A DNA stretch of 64,000 nt from Nesterenkonia xinjiangensis (GTDB taxonomy: Bacteria; Actinomycetota; Actinomycetes; Actinomycetales; Micrococcaceae), in assembly GCF_013410745.1 (NCBI RefSeq), contig NZ_JACCFY010000001.1, forward strand, positions 1,798,001-1,862,000. Reading direction: 5' to 3'. The translations under genes were made by a program, and so were the position numbers. Below are positions 49,361-57,526 of the stretch, in pieces. How positions within the stretch are numbered: the stretch's first letter is position 1; each line of letters starts with the position of its first letter. The notes under the pieces are model-generated. The model made no database searches and was not told the DNA's origin. It worked only from the letters and a program-made list of their open reading frames with translations.

Positions 49361-50683
49361 ATGTCGGAGAACAACCCATACGGCCAGCAGGGCGGATGGC
49401 AGCAGGGCCAGAATCCCCAGCAGGGCCAGCCCGGCTACGGGCAGCAGGGTCAGCCGGGCTACGGGCAGGGCCAGCCGGGCTACGGGGGCCACCAGTACGG
49501 CCAGGGCGGCTATGGAGCAGGGGGCCCCGCGGGGCCAGCTGGCCCGGGAGGCCCCGGCCAGCCGAGTGGGCCTGGAGGCCCCGGAATGCCGGGCGGCCCC
49601 GGCGGTCCCGGTGGCGGCGCCGGTGGCAAGGGTCCCGGCAAGGGGCTGATCTTCGGCATCATCGGCGGCGTCGTGTTTCTGCTCGTCATCATCGCGGTGG
49701 TCCTGTTCTTGGTGCTCGGACGCGGGGGCGGGGACGACGGCGAGAACGGCGGTGGCGAAAACGGCGGGGAGGAGAACGGCGGAGCGGCTGTCGAGCCGGG
49801 CGCGGACTCGACTCCGGACGGTGCCGTGGAGGCGTATCTGACGGCGCTGGCCGAGGGCGACGCCGAGGGAGCGCTGTCACTGATCGACGCGCCTTCTGAC
49901 ACCACCCATATGACCCAGGAGGTCCTCGACGCCTCCCTGGAGCTCGCGGACATCACCGAGATCTCCGTCAACGAGGTCGAGGTCGGCGAGTACGCGTTCA
50001 GCGAGGAGGTGACCGCCACCTTCACCGTCGGTGATGAGGACGTCACCCATCGCTTCTGGACCTCCACCGATGACGAGGGCGACTCCTGGTATCTGGACGC
50101 CTCCATCACGCTCAGCGAGCCCTCCGCGGGCGCGCTCGACGTGACCGTCAACGGCGTAGAGTTCACCACCTCGGACACCTACGTCTTCTTCGGGGCGGCC
50201 TATGAGCTGGACATCGCGCACGAAAACTTCACCTTCGAGGGTGACGACAGCGTCGTCTACGCGACCGACACCTACATCTCCACCAGTGATCTCACTCCGA
50301 TCCTCACCGAGGAGGCCGAGGACACCTGGCGTCAGCTGATCATCTCGGAGGTCGAGGAATGCGTGGCCTCCAATGAGAAGGACGCCGGCTGCGGCCTCGA
50401 CATGCCGGATGAGATCTCCGGCGCCGAGGTCATCGACGGTTCGATCGAACGCAGTCTCCCGTCCTCCGACCAGCAGGCGCTCGAAGGGCTCGAACCGCGA
50501 CTGGATTGGTCGAACCCGAACCTGGTGAGCACGGACTACGCCAGCATCTCCGTCGAGGTCGAGTATGAGGCTCGCGCCGGCGGCAGCACCGACCTGTACG
50601 AACTCTGGTCCGGTGACCCGCGCTGGCTCGGTGACCCCGTGGTCGACATGACGGCCGAGGAGCTGGAGATCACCTGGGAGTGA
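49361..50683 (+). CDS. Membrane-anchored surface protein with PGQ-rich cytoplasmic head
   Basis: 440 residues. The first ~90 residues are Gly/Pro/Gln-rich repeats (QQGQPGYGQ, GPGGPGMPGG), followed by one membrane helix (LIFGIIGGVVFLLVIIAVVL, about 97-117), an acidic Gly/Asn-rich linker, and an exported domain. The latter contains a DUF4878-like segment (TPDGAVEAYLTALAEGDAEGALSLID) and a C-terminal beta-rich region. The function is unknown; this architecture is common among actinobacterial envelope proteins. ATG 49361 is preceded by GAGGGGCGAC. Confidence 0.7.
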   Translation: MSENNPYGQQGGWQQGQNPQQGQPGYGQQGQPGYGQGQPGYGGHQYGQGGYGAGGPAGPAGPGGPGQPSGPGGPGMPGGPGGPGGGAGGKGPGKGLIFGIIGGVVFLLVIIAVVLFLVLGRGGGDDGENGGGENGGEENGGAAVEPGADSTPDGAVEAYLTALAEGDAEGALSLIDAPSDTTHMTQEVLDASLELADITEISVNEVEVGEYAFSEEVTATFTVGDEDVTHRFWTSTDDEGDSWYLDASITLSEPSAGALDVTVNGVEFTTSDTYVFFGAAYELDIAHENFTFEGDDSVVYATDTYISTSDLTPILTEEAEDTWRQLIISEVEECVASNEKDAGCGLDMPDEISGAEVIDGSIERSLPSSDQQALEGLEPRLDWSNPNLVSTDYASISVEVEYEARAGGSTDLYELWSGDPRWLGDPVVDMTAEELEITWE

Positions 50684-50822
50684 TCCCTGATCCCTGATCG
50701 CTGGGAGCCTGCAGGCTCCCCGCACGACCGCGGCCCCGGATGGCCCACGCGACGATGACGCCCCGCGAAGGGGATCGTCGCGCGGGCCCCGGGGCCGCCG
50801 TCGTCTGCTCTACACTCTCCTC

Positions 50823-52193
50823 GTGCAGCACAACACCTCCACCACAGCTCGCGATGCCGGCCCCACCGGTGAGGCCGTCGTCCAATCCCTCCCGTGGCGC
50901 TGGAACGCCCAGGGGCGGATCTTCCTCATCGGCGGCCTGGGCTTCATGTTCGACGCCTGGGACGTCTCGCTCAACGGCATCCTCATCCCCCTGCTCAGCG
51001 AGGAATGGGGCCTCACCGCCTCCCAGGCGGCCTGGATCGGCACCGCGAACCTCATCGGCATGGCCGTCGGCGCGGTCATGTGGGGGACCATCGCGGACCG
51101 CATCGGCCGTAAGCAGGCCTTCGCCTGGACGTTGCTGATCTTCTCGCTCTTCACCATCGCCGGCGCGATGACCAACGACCTCAGCTGGTTCGTGCTGTTC
51201 CGCTTCCTCGCCGGCATCGGACTCGGCGGCTGCGTGCCGGTGGACTATGCGCTGGTCGGAGAGTTCACCCCCGCCAAGCACCGCGGTCGTGTGCTGACCG
51301 CCATGGACGGATGGTGGCCCATCGGGGCCGCCCTGGCCGGGTTCGTCTCCGCCTGGCTGGTGGGCACATGGGGTGACTGGCGGCTTCCCCTGCTGGCCAT
51401 GATCCTGCCCGCTCTGCTGGTCTTCGCGGTGCGCCTGTTCGTGCCCGAATCACCCATGTATCTCATCAAACAAGGCAGAGTGGACGAGGCTCGGCGGATC
51501 ATCGACGGCCTGGTGATCCGCACCGGTGCCACACCGCGCGAGTACGTGCTCACTCCGGGGGAGGAGTCGTCCCGGCTGACACTGAGTTCCCTGGGAGTGC
51601 AGCTGCGCCGGGTCTGGGCCCACGGCTGGCGCATCACCACGGTCGCCTGGGTGATGTTCCTGGGGGTGATGACGGTCTACTACATCGCCCTGCAGTGGAT
51701 GCCTCACTTCCTCATCGAGGCCGGCTATGAGCAGTCCCGGGCGTTCATCACCTCGGCGGGGATGGCTGGCGTCGGGCTCGTGGGCGTGCTGATCTCCACG
51801 GCTCTGGTGGAGCTGACAGGCCGTCGGGTGCTCCTGGCGATCAGCGCCCCGACGGCGACCGCCCTGCTGGTGGGCCTCGCCCTGGTCATGGAGGTCCCGG
51901 CGCTGGTGCTGGTCATGGTGCTCGGCTTCGGCCTGATCATCCAGATCGCCATCCCGGTGCTCTACACCTATGTCTCCGAGCTGTACCCCACCGAGCTGCG
52001 CGGCTCCGGCTTCGGTTGGGCGTCGACGGTCTCACGCATCGGTGCAGGGGTGGGACCGTTGCTGTTCATCGGCTGGCTGCAGCCGGCACTGGGGCTGGCC
52101 GGCGCTTTCACTGTCTGCCTGGTCGGTGTGGTGGCCGCCGTCGTCGTGATGATGCGACTGGCCCCGGACACCACCGCCAAGCACCTGGACTGA
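50823..52193 (+). CDS. MFS transporter, sugar porter/metabolite:H+ symporter type
   Basis: 456 residues, twelve helices. Characteristic motifs are GFMFDAWDVSLNGILIP in helix 1, GTIADRIGRKQAF after helix 2, FRFLAGIGLGGCVPVDYALVGEFTPAKHRGR, FVPESPMYL at the mid-loop, and YVSELYPTELRGSGFGWASTVSRIG. Aromatic acids, sugars or other organic acids are plausible substrates. GTG 50823 follows TACACT (50811-50816) by six bases, a leaderless-type start. Confidence 0.85.
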   Translation: MQHNTSTTARDAGPTGEAVVQSLPWRWNAQGRIFLIGGLGFMFDAWDVSLNGILIPLLSEEWGLTASQAAWIGTANLIGMAVGAVMWGTIADRIGRKQAFAWTLLIFSLFTIAGAMTNDLSWFVLFRFLAGIGLGGCVPVDYALVGEFTPAKHRGRVLTAMDGWWPIGAALAGFVSAWLVGTWGDWRLPLLAMILPALLVFAVRLFVPESPMYLIKQGRVDEARRIIDGLVIRTGATPREYVLTPGEESSRLTLSSLGVQLRRVWAHGWRITTVAWVMFLGVMTVYYIALQWMPHFLIEAGYEQSRAFITSAGMAGVGLVGVLISTALVELTGRRVLLAISAPTATALLVGLALVMEVPALVLVMVLGFGLIIQIAIPVLYTYVSELYPTELRGSGFGWASTVSRIGAGVGPLLFIGWLQPALGLAGAFTVCLVGVVAAVVVMMRLAPDTTAKHLD

Positions 52194-52207
52194 GGCCCCC
52201 TCCTTGC

Positions 52208-52279
52208 GTTGAGAGGGTGAGTTTCCGCCCGAATGGCCCGGGTTTCCAGCCAGTTCGGGCGGAAACTCACCCTCTCAAC
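52208..52279. terminator. 26-bp perfect inverted repeat between convergent transporter genes
   Basis: Arms 52208-52233 and 52254-52279 are exactly complementary, with a 20-base loop. It lies 14 bases after the MFS stop and converges with the SSS gene. Like the 21188 palindrome it lacks a T-tract. Confidence 0.7.
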
Positions 52280-52306
52280 CGGGAGGGGCGGGGAAGCAGC
52301 GCGCGA

Positions 52307-52354
52307 CGACGGCCCCGCTCGGGAGTCTGAGGACTCACTTGAGCGGGGCCGTCG
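52307..52354. terminator. 14-bp stem terminator downstream of the SSS symporter gene
   Basis: CGACGGCCCCGCTC (52307-52320) pairs with GAGCGGGGCCGTCG (52341-52354). It starts 18 bases after the minus-strand stop at 52372, and sits next to the larger inverted repeat. Confidence 0.65.
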
Positions 52355-52371
52355 CCGGCCGGGTGCGAGGT

Positions 52372-54048
52372 TCAGACGTCGGCGCCCACCTTCCGCTGCT
52401 GCGGGTAGCGGATGGACTCCACCATCTCCTGCACCTCGTGCGAGGGCGGGGCGGTCAGCTTCGACACCACGATGGTGACGGTGAAGTTGACCAGCGCGCC
52501 GATCGCGCCGATGCCCTCCGGGCTCACGCCCAGGATGTGGTCGTTGGAGCCGGTGCCGAATACCTCCAGGGTGTAGATCATGTAGGTGGAGGTGAAGATC
52601 AGACCGGTCAGCATGCCCGCGGTGGCACCCACGCCGTTGGCGCGCTTCCAGAAGATCCCCAGGAGGAGGATCGGGAAGAACGTGGAGGCCGCGAGTCCGA
52701 AGGCGAACGCGACCACCTGGGCCACGAACGCCGGCGGGTTGATGCCGGCGAAGATCGCGATGACGATCGCCGCCGCCATGGCCACGCGCCCCACCAGCAT
52801 CTGCTGCCCCTCGGAAGCACCTTCCTTCTTGATGACCCGGAAGTACAGGTCATGGGAGGCCGCCGAGGAGATGACCAGCAGCAGGCCTGCCGCAGTGGAC
52901 ATCGCCGCGGCCATACCGCCGGCCGCCATGAGGCCGATGATCGGTGCGGGCAGCCCGCCGATCTCCGGGGAGGCGAGCACCAGGATGTCGTTGTTGACGA
53001 TCAGGTCGGCACCGGAGGCGGCATCGTTGGAGACCGACTGGATGGTGTTGACGCCGTCGGCGACGGTCACGAGGCCCGTGGCCCCCCAGGTCTCGATCCA
53101 CGCGGGCAGCTGGTCCACGGTGGCGCCCCGCACGCCCTGCAGCAGGTTCAGCTTGGTGAACGCGCCCACGGCGGGAGCCGTCAGGTACAGCAGAGAGATG
53201 AAGAACAGCGCCCAGAACGCCGAGTAGCGGGCGCCGCGGACGGTCTTGGTCGTGTAGAACCGGATGATCACGTGCGGCAGGCCGGCGGTGCCGAGCATCA
53301 GCGAAGCGGTCACCAGGAACACGTCGATCTGTCCGCCGTCGCGGCCGGCGAAGGCCTCCGTGAACTCATGCAGTCCGAACTCCACGCTGAGCGCGTCCAG
53401 CTCGGCGAGGATCCGTCCGTAGGAGATCTGCGGGACAGGGATGCCCGTGGTCTGCTGGGCCACGGCCACCGCAGGGATCAGATAGGCGGTGATCAGCACC
53501 GAGTACTGGGCCACCTGGGTGTAGGTGATGCCCTTCATGCCGCCGAGCACCGCGTAGAAGAAGATGATCGCGGCGGCGACGACGACGCCCCAGGTGAGGT
53601 TCAGGCCGAGGAAGCGGCTGAAGACGATGCCGCCACCGTTCATCTGGCCGACCACGTAGGTGAAGGACACCACGATGGCGGCGACGGCGGCCACGATGCG
53701 CACCGACTCCGAGTAACGGTCTCCCACGAACTCCGGGACGGTGAACTTGCCCCATTTGCGCAGGTAGGGGGCCAGCAGCAGAGCAAGCAGCACGTAGCCG
53801 CCGGTCCAGCCCATCAGGTAGACGGAGCCGTCGGAGCCGAGGAAGGCGATGAGCCCGGCCATCCCGATGAACGACGCCGCGGACATCCAGTCCGCCGCGA
53901 CGGCGGCACCGTTGGCGATGGTGGGCACGCCCTGAGAGGCGACGTAGAACTCTTTGGTGTCCTTCACCCGGGAGCGCCAGGCGATGAAGATGTAGATCCC
54001 GAAGGTCAGGATGATGAAGAAGAAGGTCCAGAACTGGATGTCGCTCAT
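52372..54048 (-). CDS. actP: Cation:acetate-type solute symporter (SSS family)
   Basis: 558 residues, about 13 helices. ADWMSAASFIGMAGLIAFLGSDG, VPEFVGDRY, GGGIVFSRFLGL, LMLGTAGLPHVIIRFYTTKTVRGAR and AAGGMAAAMSTAAGLLLVISSAASHDLY are hallmarks of the ActP/sodium:solute symporter group that takes up acetate or related monocarboxylates. It overlaps the DUF4212 gene by four bases (ATGA), the usual pairing for the VC_2705-type symporters. The symbol is by family resemblance. A GlxR/CRP box lies upstream of the operon. Confidence 0.82.
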   Translation of the reverse strand: MSDIQFWTFFFIILTFGIYIFIAWRSRVKDTKEFYVASQGVPTIANGAAVAADWMSAASFIGMAGLIAFLGSDGSVYLMGWTGGYVLLALLLAPYLRKWGKFTVPEFVGDRYSESVRIVAAVAAIVVSFTYVVGQMNGGGIVFSRFLGLNLTWGVVVAAAIIFFYAVLGGMKGITYTQVAQYSVLITAYLIPAVAVAQQTTGIPVPQISYGRILAELDALSVEFGLHEFTEAFAGRDGGQIDVFLVTASLMLGTAGLPHVIIRFYTTKTVRGARYSAFWALFFISLLYLTAPAVGAFTKLNLLQGVRGATVDQLPAWIETWGATGLVTVADGVNTIQSVSNDAASGADLIVNNDILVLASPEIGGLPAPIIGLMAAGGMAAAMSTAAGLLLVISSAASHDLYFRVIKKEGASEGQQMLVGRVAMAAAIVIAIFAGINPPAFVAQVVAFAFGLAASTFFPILLLGIFWKRANGVGATAGMLTGLIFTSTYMIYTLEVFGTGSNDHILGVSPEGIGAIGALVNFTVTIVVSKLTAPPSHEVQEMVESIRYPQQRKVGADV

Positions 54049-54371
54049 GCGCGCTCACCGTCCCCGTTGCGTTCCGAGACACCGAACTCGTCGTCGATCC
54101 GGTCCATCCACAGGGCGTAGACCAGGATGATGAGCACGAAGGTGTAGATGGATCCCTGCTGGGCGAACCAGAGCCCGAGCGGGAATCCGAGGATCTCGAT
54201 GGAGTTCATCGGTTCGATCAGCAGCACACCGAAGCCGAAGGAGACGGTGAACCAGATCGCCAGCAGGACGATCATCAGGCGCAGATTCTTCTTCCAGTAG
54301 CGCTGCCGCCAGGAGCTGTCCTGGTCTGGCGGGGCGCCGCCGGGGGTGCTCTCATATGCCGCGTCGGCCAT
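54045..54371 (-). CDS. DUF4212 small subunit of SSS symporter
   Basis: 108 residues with two membrane helices (LRLMIVLLAIWFTVSFGFGVLLI and GSIYTFVLIILVYALWM) and the typical RQRYWKKNLRL start and WFAQQGSIYTF stretch. DUF4212 proteins accompany acetate-type symporters. ATG 54371 with GGGAG upstream is the start; the longer frame to 54467 lacks signals. First gene of the two-gene operon. Confidence 0.85.
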   Translation of the reverse strand: MADAAYESTPGGAPPDQDSSWRQRYWKKNLRLMIVLLAIWFTVSFGFGVLLIEPMNSIEILGFPLGLWFAQQGSIYTFVLIILVYALWMDRIDDEFGVSERNGDGERA

Positions 54372-54478
54372 GGGAGTCTCCCTTCCCTTCTGAGGCGAGT
54401 CGATCCTGGGCGGTGCTGCCCAGGACGGGGTGCGCGGTGACTTCCGCCGCACACGTCTTGACACCAAAGAAACCTCAC

Positions 54479-54494
54479 TGTGAGGCGGGTCACA
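54479..54494. promoter_or_regulatory. Perfect GlxR/CRP-type box
   Basis: TGTGAGGCGGGTCACA matches the TGTGA-n6-TCACA consensus of cAMP-dependent GlxR/CRP regulators. It is 108 bases upstream of the DUF4212 start, in a 311-base divergent gap that otherwise holds no gene. Confidence 0.75.
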
Positions 54495-54682
54495 AGAAAA
54501 CTCATGCAGACGGTGCCCCTGTGTTCGCCAGCGGCGGGTATGGGTCTGCGAGCGGTCAGCACCCCCGCAGAGCCGCCGCTCGCCGGGTGAAAGCAGCCGC
54601 TCGCGGGGTCCAGGGTGCCGCTCGACGATCTTTCGCGGAGGAGGGTGGCCAGTGTGACCCCCGCCACTCGTAGAATCAGAGC

Positions 54683-55186
54683 ATGACGACCACGGCGAAC
54701 GGCACAGCGACGGGCAGCAGCGGCAGCTCCGACCGCGGGATCTTCGGCGGTCTGACCGCCCGCATCCGTGCGGGCCGCTCCACCGGATGGGGAGTGTTCC
54801 ACGCCGGCAGCAGGGCCATGATCCTCGGTGGGCTGATGCTCATCATCTCCGCGTTCCTGCCCTGGGTCGTCATCCCCATCGCGGGGGAGACCTTCTCGCT
54901 GCGCGGCACCGACGGCCCGGGCGTCGCCACCCTGGCGGTCGGGTTCCTCGCCTTCGCCGGCGCCTTCGTGCCGAAACGGGGGCTGGCCCTCGCCCACGCG
55001 CTGATCCCCGGCGTCCTGGTGGCCCTGATCGTCGCCGCCCAGGCGTTCCGGCTGATCCAGCTCTCCGCCCAGACCGGCTCCTGGGGCGGCCTGCTGCCCG
55101 GGATGGGGCTCATCCTCGCCGCCGGCGGTGCGGTGATCCTGATCCGCGTGGCCGTCCGGATGTGGAGGATGCGGCCCGCCGCATGA
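54683..55186 (+). CDS. Small integral membrane protein, unknown function
   Basis: 167 residues with four hydrophobic helices: AMILGGLMLIISAFLPWVVIPI, GVATLAVGFLAFAGAFVP, ALIPGVLVALIVAAQAFRL and LLPGMGLILAAGGAVILIRVAV. The first helix plus its LPW segment resemble small Trp-containing membrane proteins widespread in actinobacteria. ATG 54683 follows TAGAAT by six bases (leaderless-type). It is divergent from the symporter operon and upstream of a second symporter cluster. Confidence 0.7.
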   Translation: MTTTANGTATGSSGSSDRGIFGGLTARIRAGRSTGWGVFHAGSRAMILGGLMLIISAFLPWVVIPIAGETFSLRGTDGPGVATLAVGFLAFAGAFVPKRGLALAHALIPGVLVALIVAAQAFRLIQLSAQTGSWGGLLPGMGLILAAGGAVILIRVAVRMWRMRPAA

Positions 55187-55232
55187 TCCCCCGCCCCGTC
55201 CCGTGTCCGGCGGGCCTGCCTAGACTGGCCGC

Positions 55233-55784
55233 ATGAGACGCGATGGCCTGGGGCCGACCGGCCGTGGGGGGACTCGGGGAGACTCCTGGGAAGGATCCTG
55301 GGAGGACCCCTGGGACGATTCCCCGGAGGTTCGGGACACCCCGGCCGAGGTCGACGCCGTCTTTCGCACCCTGCGGCGCATCGCCGGCACCTACTTCGTG
55401 GTCTTCCTGCTGCTGGTGGCTGCCTTCCCGGTGCTGACCAGGGCTCTGGACTGGTGGTCCGAGGCTCGCCTGGTCGGGCATCTCAGCCCCGGGTTCCTGA
55501 CCGCGGGGATCGGACTCTACGTGGTCTTCGCGGTGATCGGCATCGCCGCGGCCACGCTGAGCTCGGCGGTGGAGTCCCGCATGCTCGGCCATGCCGGAGT
55601 GGGGTCCGGGCACGTCGTGGAGGACTCTCCGGGCCACGGGAAGGCCCGGGAGAAACACGACGACGGCGCCGGGCGCATCCTGCTCGACGCCGATGTGCCG
55701 CCCGACTCGCCCTTCCTCGACCCCGCCGTGGACCCCGACGTCCACCCTGACGAGGGCCCGGGCGCCGAGGAGCTGCAGCGATGA
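55233..55784 (+). CDS. DUF485-like membrane protein accompanying an SSS symporter
   Basis: 183 residues. An acidic Trp-rich head, two helices (TYFVVFLLLVAAFPVLTRAL and FLTAGIGLYVVFAVIGIAAATL) and a long polar tail. The position overlapping an SSS gene (ATGA, 55781-55784) and two-helix plan are those of DUF485 partners of acetate permeases, but the likeness is weak. ATG 55233 follows TAGACT by six bases. Confidence 0.65.
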   Translation: MRRDGLGPTGRGGTRGDSWEGSWEDPWDDSPEVRDTPAEVDAVFRTLRRIAGTYFVVFLLLVAAFPVLTRALDWWSEARLVGHLSPGFLTAGIGLYVVFAVIGIAAATLSSAVESRMLGHAGVGSGHVVEDSPGHGKAREKHDDGAGRILLDADVPPDSPFLDPAVDPDVHPDEGPGAEELQR

Positions 55785-57526
55785 CCGCGGCCTCCATCAT
55801 CACCCTGATCGCCGTGCTGGTGATCGTCCTCGGGGTCTCCTTCATCACCCGCCCCCGGCACTCTTCCACTGTGGACTTCTACCTGGCCGGCCAGCGGGTC
55901 GGGGTGGTCACCAACTCCTGGGCCATCTGCGGGGACTACCTCTCGGCGGCCTCCTTCCTGGGCGTCGCCGCCGCGGTCTACGTCTCCGGGCTCGACGGCG
56001 CCTGGTATGCGGTGGGATTCGCCGCCGGGTTCGTGCCGGTGCTGCTGCTGGTCGCCGCTCCGCTGCGCCGCTTCGGCGAGTTCTCCCTGGCCGACTTCCT
56101 GGGCCGGCGGCTCCGCTCGGACACGGTCCGGCTCTCCGCGGTCGGCGTGGTGCAGCTGGTCATCCTCTTCTACCTGATCCCGCAGTCGGTGGGCGGGGGC
56201 ATCACCTGGGAGCTGCTGGTCGGCCACGGCGTGCTGGGTCTGAGCCCCTACGCCACCGGGGTGCTGCTCTCCACCGCGGTGATCGCCGTCGTCGTGGCCT
56301 TCGGCGGGATGCGCGGCACCACCTGGAATCAGGCGGTGCAGTTCCTGCTGCTCTTCGCCGCGCTGATCTGGCTGGCCCTGGTGGTCACCGGGGACGGCTT
56401 CCGCTATGGGCAAGCTGTGGAGCAGCTCAGCCAGGAGCCGCTGAGCAATCCCGCCCACGGCCCGGCAGGCTGGGGGCTGGAGCAGGAGGTCAACCACATC
56501 GACGACGGCGAGGCCGCCGTGTTCGGTGAGCCCGGCGCCCGCTACGGACAGCTCGGCCAGGTGGCCCTGGTGGTCACTCTCGGGCTCGGCACGGCCGGGC
56601 TGCCCCACGTGATGAACCGCTACTTCACCTCGCCCACCGGCAAGGCGGCCCGCACCACCACCGTCTGGGTGCTGATGCTCATCGGCGCCTTCTACGCGCT
56701 GGCCGTCATGCTCGGCACCGCGGCCCGAGACATCATCCCCTCCGCGGCCCGCGATCGCCCCTGGCTGCAGGAGCTCACCGTCGAGGGCGTGCTGCGCATC
56801 CCCGAACACGCCCTGCCGGTGCTGGGCAGGATCTACGGTGGGGACTCCGGACTGGGGCTGGTGGCCGCCGCCGCGCTGATCGCCGCGATGTCCACGGTGG
56901 CCGGTCTGCTGCTGGCGTCGGCGGCCACGTGGGGCCATGACGTCTACGAGCGGCACATCAATCCGCGCGCCACCCAGCGTCAGGCGGTCTGGGCGGGGCG
57001 ACTGACCACTCTGGTGGCCGCCGCCACGGCCGCCGCGCTGGCCATCGCGCTGCGCCCCGAGGCGTTCACCCCGGCGATGCCCTCCCTGGTAGCGACCATG
57101 GTCACCTGGGCCTTCGCCGTCGCCGGCTCCGCGCTGACTCCGGTGATCGTGTTGGCCATCTGGTGGCGGCGGCTGACCGCCCGCGGCGCGGTGGCGGGGA
57201 TGCTCACCGGAGGGGCGCTCGCCGTGGCGATGTTCACTGCCGGCAGCTTCCTGGAGCCGGTGTGGTGGCGGGAGCTGCTGGTCACTCCCACCCTGGTGGC
57301 CGCTCCGGTGGCCGGGCTGGTCGCCGTCGTGGTGTCCGTGAACAGCTCCCCGCCCGAGGACGTGGAGCAGTCGTGGGTGATCATGCACGGCACCGCGGCG
57401 GACCGCCGGGCTGAGCGGCTGGCGCGGCTGACCATCGCCTCCCGCCGGCAGGAACGTCGCGAGGAGGGCGGCCGGAGTCGGATGCTGCACCGCAGGCTGA
57501 TCTCAAGGAGGGACGATGCGCGGTAG
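55781..57526 (+). CDS. Second sodium:solute (SSS) symporter, organic-acid type
   Basis: 581 residues, about 13 helices: GDYLSAASFLGVAAAVYVSGLDGAW, SLADFLGRRLRSDTVR, LIPQSVGGGITWELLVGHG, LGTAGLPHVMNRYFTSPTGKAARTT and AAALIAAMSTVAGLLLASAATWGHDVY identify the family. Acetate, propionate or pyruvate are plausible. The end overlaps the histidine kinase gene by 11 bases, suggesting that the kinase senses or controls the transported acid. Confidence 0.85.
   Translation: MTAASIITLIAVLVIVLGVSFITRPRHSSTVDFYLAGQRVGVVTNSWAICGDYLSAASFLGVAAAVYVSGLDGAWYAVGFAAGFVPVLLLVAAPLRRFGEFSLADFLGRRLRSDTVRLSAVGVVQLVILFYLIPQSVGGGITWELLVGHGVLGLSPYATGVLLSTAVIAVVVAFGGMRGTTWNQAVQFLLLFAALIWLALVVTGDGFRYGQAVEQLSQEPLSNPAHGPAGWGLEQEVNHIDDGEAAVFGEPGARYGQLGQVALVVTLGLGTAGLPHVMNRYFTSPTGKAARTTTVWVLMLIGAFYALAVMLGTAARDIIPSAARDRPWLQELTVEGVLRIPEHALPVLGRIYGGDSGLGLVAAAALIAAMSTVAGLLLASAATWGHDVYERHINPRATQRQAVWAGRLTTLVAAATAAALAIALRPEAFTPAMPSLVATMVTWAFAVAGSALTPVIVLAIWWRRLTARGAVAGMLTGGALAVAMFTAGSFLEPVWWRELLVTPTLVAAPVAGLVAVVVSVNSSPPEDVEQSWVIMHGTAADRRAERLARLTIASRRQERREEGGRSRMLHRRLISRRDDAR

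Noticed and set aside
52339-54120. 593-residue plus-strand frame over the SSS symporter
   Set aside because: Antisense shadow of a clearly recognisable transporter.
55517-57490. 657-residue minus-strand frame over the second symporter
   Set aside because: Antisense shadow with His/Gln/Gly repeats, no start signal.
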